A DNA stretch of 64,000 nucleotides from Actinokineospora alba (GTDB lineage Bacteria; Actinomycetota; Actinomycetes; Mycobacteriales; Pseudonocardiaceae), in NCBI RefSeq assembly GCF_004362515.1, contig NZ_SNXU01000001.1, positions 4,774,001-4,838,000 on the forward strand, given 5' to 3'. A program made the position numbers and the translations under genes. Positions 8,397 to 18,898 of this stretch are shown here, in pieces; the stretch's first letter is position 1; every line of letters starts with the position of its first letter. The notes below the pieces were generated by a model. That model was not told the origin of the DNA and ran no database searches. It saw nothing but the letters and a program-made list of their open reading frames with translations.

Positions 8397-9614
8397 GTGA
8401 GCAAGAGCAAGCCCGCGGGCGCCAGGATGCGCCGGATGGCCGAGAGTTCGACGGCCACCACCCTCGAACTGTTCTTCGACCTGGTCTTCGTCTTCGCGTT
8501 GACCCAGGTCACCGCCCTGATGGCGGACAAAGCGACCTGGCACGACCTGGGCCGGGGCGCGCTGATCCTGGCCGTCGTGTGGTGGTGCTGGGTCGGCTAT
8601 TCGTGGCTGTCCAACCTGGTCCAGGCCGACGAGGGGCTGGCCCGCACGGCGATGCTGGTCGCGATGGCCGCCATGTTCGGCGTCGCCATCGCCATCCCCG
8701 AGGCGTTCGACGACCTGCCGGGCGGTGTGCACGGGCCGACCGTGTTCGCCCTGTGCTACCTGCTGGTGCGCTCGGTGCACCTGTGGCTGTTCTGGATAGT
8801 CGCGCGCGGGGACGCGGCGCTGCGGGCGCAGCTCCTCCGCTTCGGCCTGACCATGGCGGGCGGCACGACCCTGCTGCTCGCCGCCGCACAGACCTCGGGC
8901 ACGGCGCAGACGCTGCTCTGGGTCGCCGCGGTCGTCGCCGACTACGGCGGCACGGCGGTGATCGGCGTGCGTGGCTGGCGGATCGAGTCGGCCAAGCACT
9001 TCGCCGAGCGGCACGGCCTGATCCTGCTGATCGCGCTCGGCGAGTCGATCGTGGCCATCGGCGTGGGCATCAACGAGCTGGCGATCTCGCTGCCGATCCT
9101 CATCGCCGCGGCGCTCGGGCTGACCATCGCCGCGTGCCTGTGGTGGGGCTACTTCGACACGCACGCCCTGATGGCCGAACACGCACTGGCGAAGGTCCGC
9201 GGCGACCACCGCGCCAGCATGGCGCGGACCGCGTTCACCTACCTGCACCTGCCGATGGTCATCGGGATCGTGATGCTCGCCCTCGGCTTGAAGAAGGTCC
9301 TCAACTACGTCGCGGGCGCCGACGGGCACACGCTCACCGACCCTCTCTACGGCCCGCCGCTGTGGGCGATGTTCGGCGGCACCGCGCTGTACCTGCTGGC
9401 CCAGGCGGCGATCTCGTGGCGGTGCAACCGGGCCTTCAAGACGCAGCGGATCGCCCTCGGTCTGCTGCTGATCGCGGTGGTGCCGCTGATGGCCCTGCTG
9501 CCCGCCCTGGCGTCGCTGGGTGTGCTCGCCGCGATGATGATCGCGCTGATCGCCTACGAGTGGGTCCACTACGCCGCGTACCGCGACGGAATCCGCCACG
9601 CCGAAGCGCACTAG
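8397..9614 (+). CDS. Low temperature requirement protein A (LtrA) family membrane protein
   Basis: This encodes 405 residues. The N terminus has the LtrA signature (STATTLELFFDLVFVFALTQV at about 17-37), and about ten to eleven hydrophobic helices follow, including the repeated family motif AERHGLILLIALGESIVAIG near residue 205. LtrA proteins are polytopic membrane proteins of unknown activity, named from a Listeria gene needed for growth in the cold. The GTG at 8397 is chosen because upstream sequence in this frame is antisense to the divergent YcxB-like gene. It lies 52 bp before the MoxR-like gene on the same strand. Confidence 0.85.
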   Translation: MSKSKPAGARMRRMAESSTATTLELFFDLVFVFALTQVTALMADKATWHDLGRGALILAVVWWCWVGYSWLSNLVQADEGLARTAMLVAMAAMFGVAIAIPEAFDDLPGGVHGPTVFALCYLLVRSVHLWLFWIVARGDAALRAQLLRFGLTMAGGTTLLLAAAQTSGTAQTLLWVAAVVADYGGTAVIGVRGWRIESAKHFAERHGLILLIALGESIVAIGVGINELAISLPILIAAALGLTIAACLWWGYFDTHALMAEHALAKVRGDHRASMARTAFTYLHLPMVIGIVMLALGLKKVLNYVAGADGHTLTDPLYGPPLWAMFGGTALYLLAQAAISWRCNRAFKTQRIALGLLLIAVVPLMALLPALASLGVLAAMMIALIAYEWVHYAAYRDGIRHAEAH

Positions 9615-9666
9615 CTGGAGTGCGCTCCACGTCGACCAAGGCGCCGAACCTGCGTAACGTCGAAGC

Positions 9667-11073
9667 GTGACCGCCAAGAACACCGCACCCGACTCGCTGC
9701 CGCGCACCGCCGGGGACCTCCGCGCCCAGGGACACCTGCCCAAGGGCGTCAAGACCGAGATCCGCGACAACCTGCTCGCCGCGCTGCGGGCGGGCCGCGA
9801 CCCGTGGCCGGGGATCGTCGGGTTCGAGCAGACCGTGCTGCCGCACCTGGAGCGGGCGCTGCTGGCCGGGCACGACATCGTCCTGCTCGGCGAGCGCGGG
9901 CAGGGCAAGACGCGGCTGCTGCGCACCCTGGCAGGCCTGCTCGACGAGTGGACGCCCGTGATCGAGGGCTCCGAGCTGGGCGAGCACCCGCTGGTGCCGA
10001 TCACCCCGGCGTCGATCCGCCGGGCCGCCGAACTCGGCGACGACCTCCCCGTCGCCTGGCGCCACCGCGATGAGCGCTACACCGAGAAGCTCGCCACCCC
10101 CGACACCTCCGTCGGCGACCTGATCGGCGACGTCGACCCGGTGAAGGTCGCCCAAGGCCGCACCCTGGGCGACCCGGAGACCATCCACTTCGGACTCGTC
10201 CCGCGCGCCCACCGCGGCATCGTCGCGGTCAACGAGCTGCCCGACCTGGCCGAGCGGATCCAGGTCGCGCTGCTCAACGTCATGGAGGAACGCGACATCC
10301 AGGTTCGCGGCTACACCCTGCGGCTGCCGCTCGACGTGCTGGTCGTGGCCACCGCGAACCCCGAGGACTACACCAACCGCGGCCGGATCATCACCCCGCT
10401 CAAAGACCGGTTCGGCGCGGAGATCCGCACCCACTACCCGACCACGGTCGCCGCCGAGGTGGCGATGGTGCGCCAGGAGGCCCACCTGGTCGCCGAGGTC
10501 GGCGACCCGCTGCTGGAGGTCTTGGCCCGCTTCGTCCGCAACCTGCGCGAGTCCAGCGCGATCGACCAGCGCTCCGGGGTGTCGGCGCGGTTCGCGGTGG
10601 CCGCGGCCGAGACGGTGGCCGCCGCCGCGCTGCGCCGGTCCGCGCTGATCGGCGAGGAGCCCGCGGTGGCCCGCCCGATCGACCTCGAATCGGTGCCCGA
10701 AGTGTTGCGCGGCAAGCTGGAGTTCGAGTCCGGTGAGGACGGCCGGGAGACCGAGCACCTGACCCACCTGCTGCGTCGGGCCGTCGCGGAGACCGCGCGC
10801 GACCGGTTCGCGGGGCTCGACCTGCGGCCGCTCATCGACGTGATCGCCGACGGGAACCTGGTGGCCACCGGGGAACGCGTGCCCGGCCGGGAAGTGCTCG
10901 CCGCGCTGCCGGAACTGCCGGTGCTGCACGAGGTCGCCGCCCGCGTCGGGGTGAACGCCGATGCCGACCCGGGCCGGATCGCCGCCGCGGTGGAACTGGC
11001 CCTGGAGTACCTGTTCCTGACCCGCAAGGTCGCCAAGGACGCCACCACGGGCGCGGCGGTGTACGGGCCATGA
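9667..11073 (+). CDS. MoxR/ChlI-like AAA+ ATPase
   Basis: This encodes 468 residues. Walker A is GERGQGKTR near residue 78; the Walker B/sensor region is HRGIVAVNELPDLAERIQVALLNVMEERDIQVRG near 180-212, with sensor 1 in VVATANPEDYTNRGRI and an Arg finger candidate after it. This is the magnesium-chelatase-I/MoxR branch of AAA+ ATPases, which act as chaperones with VWA partners. The stop overlaps the ATG of the VWA gene by 4 bp (11070-11073), so they are translationally coupled and almost certainly form one complex. The substrate is unknown. Start GTG 9667. Confidence 0.85.
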   Translation: MTAKNTAPDSLPRTAGDLRAQGHLPKGVKTEIRDNLLAALRAGRDPWPGIVGFEQTVLPHLERALLAGHDIVLLGERGQGKTRLLRTLAGLLDEWTPVIEGSELGEHPLVPITPASIRRAAELGDDLPVAWRHRDERYTEKLATPDTSVGDLIGDVDPVKVAQGRTLGDPETIHFGLVPRAHRGIVAVNELPDLAERIQVALLNVMEERDIQVRGYTLRLPLDVLVVATANPEDYTNRGRIITPLKDRFGAEIRTHYPTTVAAEVAMVRQEAHLVAEVGDPLLEVLARFVRNLRESSAIDQRSGVSARFAVAAAETVAAAALRRSALIGEEPAVARPIDLESVPEVLRGKLEFESGEDGRETEHLTHLLRRAVAETARDRFAGLDLRPLIDVIADGNLVATGERVPGREVLAALPELPVLHEVAARVGVNADADPGRIAAAVELALEYLFLTRKVAKDATTGAAVYGP

Positions 11074-13006
11074 CCGGCCGGTTCGCCTATGGGCCGTTCC
11101 ACGAGGGGCCGGACCCGCTGGCCCCGCCGGTGGACCTGCGGGCGGCCCTGGAGCAACTCGGCCGCGACATCATGGACGGCTCCTCGCCGCGCTCGGCCCT
11201 GGAGGAACTCCTGCGGCGCGGCACCACCGGGACCACAGGTCTCGACGAGCTGACCAGGCGGCTGTGGGAGCGCCGGGCCCGCATCCAGCGCAGGCACAAC
11301 CTAGAGGGCACGCTCAACGAAGTCCGTGCCCTGCTTGACGAAGCACTCGAGGCCGAGCGGTCCGCGCTGTTCCCGGACCCGTCCGACGACGCCCGCTTCC
11401 GCGAGGCCCAGCTCGACGCGCTGCCGCCGAGCACGGCCGCCGCGGTCCGCGATCTCGCCGAGTACGATTGGCGGTCCGAGCAGGCCCGCCAGGCCTACCA
11501 GCGCATCCGCGACAAGCTCGGCCAGGAGCTGATGGAGTCCCGGTTCCAGGGCATGAAACAGGCCCTGAGCGAGGTCAGCCCCGAGGACGCCGAACGCATC
11601 CGGGCGATGATGGCCGACCTGAACGCCCTGCTGCTGGCCCACCTGCGCGGCGACGACACCGCCGAGCAGTTCCAGCGGTTCATGGCCCAGCACGGCGACT
11701 TCTTCCCCGAGAACCCGCGCACCGTCGAGGAACTCATCGACGCGCTCGCCGCCCGCGCCGCCGCCGCGCAGCGCATGATGAACTCGATGAGCGAGCAGCA
11801 GCGCGAAGAGCTGTCCAACCTCATGGCCGCCGCCTTCGGCGATCCCCGCCTGGCCGAGCAGATCTCCACCCTGGACGCGAACCTGCGGGCGCTGCGGCCG
11901 GGGGAGGACTGGACCTCGGCCACCAGGTTCCGCGGCCAGGACCCGCTGGGCATGGGCGAGGGCGCGCAGGCGATGGCCGACCTGGCCGAGCTGGACGCCC
12001 TCGCCGAGCAGCTGGCCCAGTCCTACCCCGGCGCCCGGCTGGAGGACATCGACCTCGAAGCCCTGTCACGCCAACTGGGCGACGACGCGGGCGTGGACGC
12101 CCGCCGACTGTCCGAACTGGAGCGTGAACTGCGCGAGCAGGGCCTGCTGGAGCGCTCATCCGACGGCACGCTGCACCTCTCACCGAAAGCCTTGCGCCGC
12201 TTGGGCGAGACCGCCCTCGCCGACGTCGCGACCACGATGCGCCACGGCGAGCGAGACACCGCCCGCGCAGGCGCCGCAGGCGAACCCACTGGAGCGTCCC
12301 GACCCTGGCGGTTCGGCGACTCCGAACCCTGGGAAGTCTCCCGCACGGTCCGCAACGCGGTGCTGCGGACGGCATCGACGAACGAGGGCGAAGTCCGGAT
12401 CGATGTGGCGGACGTCGAGGTCATCGAGACCGAACAGCGCGCCCGCGCCGCCATCGCGCTGTGCGTGGACACATCGTGGTCCATGGTCCAGGACGGCCGC
12501 TGGGTTCCGATGAAGCGGACGGCGCTGGCCCTGCACCACTTGGTGAGCACCAGGTACCGCTCCGACGAGCTGCAGCTCATCACCTTCGGCAGGCATGCGT
12601 CCACAGTGGACATCGGACAGCTAACCGCGCTGGAAGGCGTGTGGGAACAGGGAACGAACCTGCACCACGCCCTGCTCCTGGCGGGCAGGCACCTGCGCCG
12701 CAACCCGGACGCCCACCCGGTGGTCCTGGTCGTGACCGACGGCGAACCCACGGCGCACCTGGAGCCGGACGGCAACGCCGAGTTCAACTACCCCACGACG
12801 CCTCGCACGATCTCCAAGACCCTCGCGGAAGTGGATGCCCTGGCCAAACTGGGCGCCTCGGTCTCGGTGTTCATGCTCGGCGAGGACGAACGCCTGGCCG
12901 CTTTCGTCGACACCATCGCCAAACGCAGCGGTGGACGGGTGGTCAACCCGGACCTGGACGGCCTGGGCGCGGCCGTGGTGAGCGACTACCTGCGGACCAG
13001 GCGGAC

Positions 13007-13010
<4 letters not shown>
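11070..13010 (+). CDS. VWA domain protein, MoxR partner
   Basis: This encodes 646 residues. A long helical, acidic and Arg-rich region (1-420) is followed by a C-terminal VWA domain (about 455-646) whose MIDAS reads D-x-S-x-S in CVDTSWSMV, with Thr in EQGTNLHHAL and Asp in VTDGEPT. This is the BchD/CoxE-type partner of MoxR ATPases. It is coupled to the ATPase by a 4-bp overlap. The gene ends in a CTAG that also forms the stop of the convergent sigma factor gene (overlap 13007-13010). No third component of the known MoxR-VWA ternary conflict systems is adjacent, so a general chaperone-like role is as likely as immunity. Confidence 0.85.
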
Positions 13011-14200
<1,190 letters not shown>

Positions 14201-14230
14201 CAGGACATCCCGAGGACGCTCCTGCGTTCA

Positions 14231-15576
14231 TGCCGGGGACAGATCGGGGGCAGGAGACCCGGCAGGTCTTGAGCGCGCTCTGGCTTACTCGGAATCAACG
14301 GCTTTCCCGATTTTTTTCGGTGGTGGTCGCTAGCTTGATCAGCATGTCCCGATTTCGTCTCCAGCCGACGCCTGAGCAGGAGCGGGTGTTGTTGGAGCAT
14401 TGTCGTCATGCCCGGTTCGTGTGGAATCTCGCTGTGGAGCAGCACGCCCATTGGAAACCGGGTCGCAAGGCGGCGGGGTACACCGAGCAGTGTCGGCAGT
14501 TGACCGAGGCGCGGGCGGACAACCCGTGGTTGGCTGCCGGTTCGGTGATCGTGCAGCAACAGGCGTTGAAGGATCACGCTCAGGCGATGGCGAACTTCTT
14601 CGGCCGAACCCACCGACGGCCGACCTGGCGCAGCCGCGGGCGGGGCGAGGGGTTCCGGATCGTGGCGGTCAAACCGGGTGACGTGCGCCGAGTCTCGCGC
14701 AAGGTTGGTGAGGTGCGGGTGCCGAAGGTCGGCTGGGTGCGATTCCGGTGGTCGCGTGCGGTTGCCGAGGGTGTGAAGTCGTTTCGGGTCACGCGTGATC
14801 GTGCTGGGCGTTGGCATGTGGCGTTCGCCGTGGTGCCCGAGCCCATTGCCGCGCCCGGCACGGGTGCGACGGTAGGCGTGGATCGAGGTGTCGTGGTGTC
14901 GGCGGCTCTGTCCACTGGGGAACTGTTGTCCGTACCAACTCTGAAGGGAACAGAGAAGGCCCGCCTGCTGCGGCTGCAGCGCAAGCTCGCCCGGGCACAA
15001 CGCGGCTCCACCCGGCGCGGCAAGCTCAAGGCGGCGATCGCGAGGCTCAAGGCCCGCGAAACCGATCGTCGTAAGGATTGGGTCGAGAAAACCAGCACCC
15101 GCCTGGCCCTGGAGTTCGACGTGATCGTGGTCGAAGATCTCAAGATCACCAACATGACACGGTCGGCGAAGGGTACCCGTGAAGCGCCTGGTCGGGGTGT
15201 GCGGCAGAAGGCGGGTCTGAATCGGGGCATCCTTGCCAGCGGGTGGGGTCAGTTGGTGACCCGCCTGGAGCACAAGGCTCCGGGCGGGGTAGTCAAGGTC
15301 GATCCGCGGTTCACCAGTCAGCGTTGTTCGGCGTGTGGGGTCGTGGATCGGGAGGCGCGCGAGAGCCAAGCCGCCTTCCGGTGCCGGTCTTGCGGTTTCG
15401 CCTGCAACGCCGATGTGAACGCGGCACGCAATATTCGAACCGCGGCAGGGCATGTCGTGTCTGCACGGGGAGGCCCGCCGTTGGGCGGGCCCGCGAACCG
15501 TGACCCTCAACGTGACCTCCTCCTTATGAGGTAGTCGCTGTTTGGAATCCCCAGCCTCTGGCGGGGAGGATGTCAA
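14231..15576 (+). mobile_element. TnpB-only IS200/IS605-type insertion element
   Basis: The element is bounded on the left by a 7-bp hairpin (TGCCGGG 14231-14237 with CCCGGCA 14258-14264) directly after the tetranucleotide TTCA (14227-14230). On the right it ends with a hairpin (TCCCC-A-GCC-TCT-GGC-GGGGA, 15548-15567) and the terminal TCAA (15573-15576). TCAA is also the right cleavage sequence of IS608. No terminal inverted repeats or target duplication are seen, as expected of this group. No TnpA (Y1 transposase) is present, so movement would need a helper. Joining the flanks restores a continuous DGPF reading frame. Because both flanks share TG, the ends could shift by 1-2 bp. Confidence 0.8.
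14344..15534 (+). CDS. tnpB: TnpB RNA-guided nuclease (OrfB family)
   Basis: This encodes 396 residues, the normal TnpB length. The N-terminal HTH-like region (MSRFRLQPTPEQERVLLEHC...) is followed by a split RuvC domain whose acidic triad appears intact: Asp180 (TVGVDRG), Glu264 (VVEDLK) and Asp357 (CNADVNAARN). A zinc finger has Cys328/331 and Cys347/350. TnpB proteins are programmable nucleases guided by an RNA from the element's right end and favour retention of the element. ATG 14344 is chosen because the family begins at the MSRFRLQPT motif; upstream sequence in frame is antisense to the sigma factor gene. The gene looks intact and therefore possibly active. Confidence 0.92.
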   Translation: MSRFRLQPTPEQERVLLEHCRHARFVWNLAVEQHAHWKPGRKAAGYTEQCRQLTEARADNPWLAAGSVIVQQQALKDHAQAMANFFGRTHRRPTWRSRGRGEGFRIVAVKPGDVRRVSRKVGEVRVPKVGWVRFRWSRAVAEGVKSFRVTRDRAGRWHVAFAVVPEPIAAPGTGATVGVDRGVVVSAALSTGELLSVPTLKGTEKARLLRLQRKLARAQRGSTRRGKLKAAIARLKARETDRRKDWVEKTSTRLALEFDVIVVEDLKITNMTRSAKGTREAPGRGVRQKAGLNRGILASGWGQLVTRLEHKAPGGVVKVDPRFTSQRCSACGVVDREARESQAAFRCRSCGFACNADVNAARNIRTAAGHVVSARGGPPLGGPANRDPQRDLLLMR

Positions 15577-15592
15577 TGCTCGAGCCAGCTCA
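15470..15592 (+). ncRNA. Predicted omega/re-RNA scaffold and guide of TnpB
   Basis: In this family the guide RNA is made from the 3' end of tnpB through the element's right end, with the flanking DNA as guide. The scaffold here would end in the 15548-15567 hairpin and terminal TCAA at 15576; the guide would be the flank starting TGCTCGAGCCAGCTCA (15577-15592). The 5' limit is only a guess. The guide matches the reconstructed empty site directly downstream of TTCA, as the model predicts. Confidence 0.5.
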
Positions 15593-15944
15593 GGTCCAGC
15601 ACCGGCCGCACCTCGACCTCGGTCAGCGCGGCGTCGGGCACCCGCGCGGCGATCTCGGTGGCTTTCTCCATGGACTCGCACTCGACGAGCAGGAAGCCCG
15701 CCAGGTGTTCCTTGACCTCGGCGAACGGGCCGTCGGTGACCAGGGTCCGCCCGTCGCGGACCGAGACCCGCTTGCCCATGGCGGGCTCACCGAGTCCCTC
15801 GGAGACGATCAGCTCACCGGACTCCGCCAGCTCGTTCGACAGCGTCATGTGGCCGCGGCCGAACTCCATGCGCTGCTCATCGGTGAGCGTCTCCCACACC
15901 GCCAGCGAGCGCGGGTTGCTGTGGATCAGGATCAGGTACTTCAC
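15573..15944 (-). CDS. DGPF/YCII-related protein, ECF42 partner, C terminus altered by insertion
   Basis: This encodes 123 residues. It starts KYLILIHSNP, has the family hallmark VTDGPFAEVKEHLAGFLLVE in the middle, and ends VEVRPVLDLSWLEH. DGPF proteins are small ferredoxin-like-fold proteins always found with ECF42 sigma factors. GTG 15944 is preferred over ATG 15959 because GGAGGA lies about 7 nt upstream. The stop codon TGA is the complement of TCA within the terminal TCAA of the TnpB element. Without the insertion the frame would continue ten residues (ERRSVLGMSW) and stop at a TGA that overlaps the sigma factor GTG. The core domain is complete, so function may be retained. Confidence 0.85.
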   Translation of the reverse strand: MKYLILIHSNPRSLAVWETLTDEQRMEFGRGHMTLSNELAESGELIVSEGLGEPAMGKRVSVRDGRTLVTDGPFAEVKEHLAGFLLVECESMEKATEIAARVPDAALTEVEVRPVLDLSWLEH

Positions 15945-16056
15945 GGCAAGTCCTCCCAAAGTTTTCTCGACTCAGTCTCACCCGGATGTCGAAGCCGCCG
16001 CCACGGCTTCGACGTCCCAGACGAAACACAGTCCGACGACTTTCGAGGAGCACACC

Positions 16057-16476
16057 GTGAACGAGCAGATCCGGCACCTGATGGCCGAGCAGGAAACCGC
16101 CATGCGCAAGGGTGACGTCGACGCGATCGCCGCCGCCTACGCCCCCGACGCGGTCCGGTACGACCTCGCGCCGCCGCTGCGGAGCACCGGTTTCGACCCC
16201 GAGGGGCTGCGCGCCTGGTTCGCCACGTTCGACGGTCCCGTCGACTTCGAGATCCGCGACCTGGTGGTGACCGCGAACGCGGACATCGCCTTCTGTCACA
16301 GCCTCAACCGGCTCTCAGCGGTCCCGCGCGGCACGGACCACAAGTTCGACCTCTGGTACCGCTCGACGGTCTGCCTGCGCGAGATCGACGGGAAGTGGCT
16401 GGTGGTCCACGAGCACACATCCACGCCATTCCACATGGACGGCTCGTTCAGGGCCGCGGTCGAGCTGCGGCCGTGA
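16057..16476 (+). CDS. SnoaL/SgcJ-like NTF2-fold protein
   Basis: This encodes 139 residues. EQIRHLMAEQETAMRKGDVDAIAAAYAPDAVRYDLAPPL is the classic N-terminal helix pair of NTF2-like ketosteroid-isomerase-fold proteins (DUF4440/SgcJ type), and the C terminus ends ...GKWLVVHEHTSTPFHMDG. Such proteins are often encoded with ECF42/DGPF loci. The GTG at 16057 has CGAGGAG 6-12 nt upstream. It is divergent from the DGPF gene (112 bp between starts), which suggests shared control by the sigma factor. The substrate is unknown. Confidence 0.85.
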   Translation: MNEQIRHLMAEQETAMRKGDVDAIAAAYAPDAVRYDLAPPLRSTGFDPEGLRAWFATFDGPVDFEIRDLVVTANADIAFCHSLNRLSAVPRGTDHKFDLWYRSTVCLREIDGKWLVVHEHTSTPFHMDGSFRAAVELRP

Positions 16477-16479
16477 CCG

Positions 16480-17631
16480 TCATTGGGCGCAGACGCGCCA
16501 CTCGCCGGACTCTTTGACCAGCGGGTACGTCCGGCGGTCGACGCCGCCGGAGCCCAGGTCGGTGGCCAGCACGGTGAAGTTCGGCGGGTCGGCGTCCGGG
16601 TCGACGCTCTCCAGCGTCAGCCGGAAGCCGCCCGCCAGGAACAGCTGGTCGCTGCGGTCGTGGTCGCGTTCGCACGTGACCCCGGCCAGGGCGTTGTTGT
16701 CCTGGACGTTGATCGCGTCGACGAACACCCGGGCGGTGGTGATCGGCGGGTTCGTGGGTTCCGGGTCGATCAGGAAGTAGGCGGCCGCCGCGACGCCCGC
16801 CACGGCCACACCGCCCGCGGCGATCAGGCGCAGCCGCCGGTCGCGGCGCGGCGCCGCGCTCGGGGCGGCCGCCGCCTTGTCCGACCACGTCGCCTCCGGG
16901 GGCGGCACCCGGCGCTCGTTGAACTCCCGGCCGTCGTGGCGCACCAGCGTGGTCCAGGCCTGACCGTCCCAGTAGCGCCGTTCGACCCGGCCCTCCGGGT
17001 CCGGCCGCCAGCCCGGCGCGAGCAGCTTCTCCAGTTCCTCCGCGACCCCGGGGGCCACGTCGGGGCGCGCCCGCAGCCGCACCAGCAGGCTCCACACGGC
17101 GGTGCGGTCGACTTCGTCGCGCAGGCGCCTGCGGAGTTCGCCGAGCATCTCGTGCTGCGCGGTGCGGTCGAGCTTGGGCTGCTCGAGCTGGGCCCGGTAG
17201 CCGTCGAAGTAGGGGATCAGCGGGCGCGGGGCCAGTGACAGCGGCGGCGGCGCGGCCGCGGGCAGGGTGAGCATCGCGGCCCGCAGCAGGCGCACCCGGT
17301 CGGCGCCCGCGATGGCCGGGTCGTAGAGGCCGGTGCCCGCGAGGTCGGCGGGCACCGGCATCGACTGGGTCCGCACGGTGAGGATCGGCCTGCGCAGCTG
17401 CTTGGCGTAGCGCAGCTCCGCCATGCAGCCCGGCGAGCGCAGCGACGTGGGGGACAGGACGAACAGGAATGCCTCGCACCGCTCGATCCGCGCCAGCACG
17501 CCGTCCCACCAGCGTGGTCCGTTGGGTTCGCCGCCGTCGATGGTGACCTGCCTGCCCATGGCGGCCAGATCGGCGCGCAACCTGGTGGCGACGGCACGAT
17601 CCGGGGCCGCATGGCTGATGAACACCTGCAT
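16480..17631 (-). CDS. TIR-DUF2510-membrane-exodomain protein (paralogue 2)
   Basis: This encodes 383 residues. A TIR domain at 1-130 (MQVFISHAAPD; LSPTSLRSPGCMAELRYA with the candidate NADase Glu72) is followed by an alpha-helical linker, a DUF2510 motif (APGWRPDPEGRVERRYWDGQAWT, about 226-248), one transmembrane helix (about 296-315) and an external domain of about 70 residues. That domain contains two Cys (GVTCERD and the penultimate region RVCAQ) and resembles NTF2/lumazine-binding-like exodomains (VFVDAINVQDNNALAGVTC). ATG 17631 has GGAG 6 nt upstream. It lies 22 bp downstream of its paralogue 17654-18898, so the two are co-transcribed. It is likely a transmembrane signalling TIR protein. 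Confidence 0.8.
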   Translation of the reverse strand: MQVFISHAAPDRAVATRLRADLAAMGRQVTIDGGEPNGPRWWDGVLARIERCEAFLFVLSPTSLRSPGCMAELRYAKQLRRPILTVRTQSMPVPADLAGTGLYDPAIAGADRVRLLRAAMLTLPAAAPPPLSLAPRPLIPYFDGYRAQLEQPKLDRTAQHEMLGELRRRLRDEVDRTAVWSLLVRLRARPDVAPGVAEELEKLLAPGWRPDPEGRVERRYWDGQAWTTLVRHDGREFNERRVPPPEATWSDKAAAAPSAAPRRDRRLRLIAAGGVAVAGVAAAAYFLIDPEPTNPPITTARVFVDAINVQDNNALAGVTCERDHDRSDQLFLAGGFRLTLESVDPDADPPNFTVLATDLGSGGVDRRTYPLVKESGEWRVCAQ

Positions 17632-17653
17632 GTCCACTCCGCCCGAAGCTCCG

Positions 17654-18898
17654 TCAGCGCCCGGAGAGCGCCTTGTCGATGTCACATACCCGCCATTCAC
17701 CGTTCTGGTCGGCCAGCGGGATGCTCAATGTTACCGACGAGTTGCCAACGGTACGAGCAGCGAGAATAGTGAATCTGGGCTCATCTCCGTGGGCGTCGAC
17801 ACTCTCCAGGGTGACATTGGCGGTGTCGAAGAATGCGCCATACAGGTGACGGTTCTTCTCCAGGTCTGCCGTGCACACGTACTGCTGCATGGCTTGATCA
17901 TCGCGTGTGTTGACCGCGTCGACGAATTTGCGCGCCACGTGCACCGCCGAACCGGGGTCCGGCCCGGTGCCGCCGAGCAGCAGCAGTCCACCCGCGATTC
18001 CGCCGGCCACCAGGACGACACCGGCGCCGACCAGCCACGGGAACGTCTTCTTGCGCCTGGGACTGCCCGTCGGCGTGTCCGGACCGCGTGCGATGACCGC
18101 GCGGGGAATGAGCTCGGTGACGTCGGCGGGCCTGCGCGGCTCCACGTCCACCCGGGGCGGCCTGCCGCGGTCGTCGAACTCCTGGCCGTTCTGCACGACC
18201 AGCGTCGTCCACGCCTGGCCGTCCCAGTAGCGGGCTTCGAAGCGGCCCTGCGGGTCGGGCTGCCAGCCGGGTGAGAGCAGGTCCTCGATCGCGTCGGCGA
18301 CCGGCCGGGTCAGGCCCGGCCTGCCGCGCAGCCGCACCAGCAGGTTCCACACCTCCGGCCGCTCATCGGTCTCGGTGAGCCGCGTCCGCAGCTGGTCGAG
18401 CAGCTCGACCTGGTCCTCCTCGCCCAGCTCGTCGGCGTCGATGCGATCGAGGTAGGCGTGCAGGTACGTCGCGGGGATCTCGGGCTCCAGGGGCAGGCGG
18501 GAGGACAGGGGTTTGGCCATGGGCAGCGCGTTGAACGCTTTGAGCAGGGAGATCGCGGTCTCCGCGGACCGCTCGGTGTAGTCGACGGCGCCCGCGCCGA
18601 GTCCCTCGGGGATGTCGGAGCGCGGCACCCGGCTCACGATCACCGGCAGGATCGGCCTGCGCAGCGCCGCGGCGTAGCGCAGCTCGGCGAGGCAGGCCGT
18701 GGAGCGGATGGAGTCGGGGGACAGAGCGAAGACGAACACGACACAGCTGCGGACGTGGTGCAGGACCTCGTCCCACCACTGCTGTCCGCCGTGGCTCTCC
18801 CGGTCGAACCACACCTGGTGGCCGAGTCGTTCGAAATCCGCTCGCAGTTGGGTGATCGAAGCCTGGTCTCGTCTTGAGTAGCTGATGAATACGTGCAT
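17654..18898 (-). CDS. TIR-DUF2510-membrane-exodomain protein (paralogue 1)
   Basis: This encodes 414 residues with the same architecture as the following gene. The TIR domain starts MHVFISYSRRDQ, and the candidate catalytic Glu72 lies in SPDSIRSTACLAELRYA. A helical linker, DUF2510 (SPGWQPDPQGRFEARYWDGQAWT), a basic stretch SPRRKK and a transmembrane helix (about 285-307) follow. The extracytoplasmic domain (VARKFVDAVNTRDDQAMQQYVC ... GEWRVCDI) has a conserved Cys pair that could form a disulfide. TIR domains with this Glu are often NAD+-cleaving or cyclising enzymes in immunity; here the membrane sensor layout is unusual. The two copies differ enough (about 40-45% by eye) to have diverged in role. 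Confidence 0.82.
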   Translation of the reverse strand: MHVFISYSRRDQASITQLRADFERLGHQVWFDRESHGGQQWWDEVLHHVRSCVVFVFALSPDSIRSTACLAELRYAAALRRPILPVIVSRVPRSDIPEGLGAGAVDYTERSAETAISLLKAFNALPMAKPLSSRLPLEPEIPATYLHAYLDRIDADELGEEDQVELLDQLRTRLTETDERPEVWNLLVRLRGRPGLTRPVADAIEDLLSPGWQPDPQGRFEARYWDGQAWTTLVVQNGQEFDDRGRPPRVDVEPRRPADVTELIPRAVIARGPDTPTGSPRRKKTFPWLVGAGVVLVAGGIAGGLLLLGGTGPDPGSAVHVARKFVDAVNTRDDQAMQQYVCTADLEKNRHLYGAFFDTANVTLESVDAHGDEPRFTILAARTVGNSSVTLSIPLADQNGEWRVCDIDKALSGR

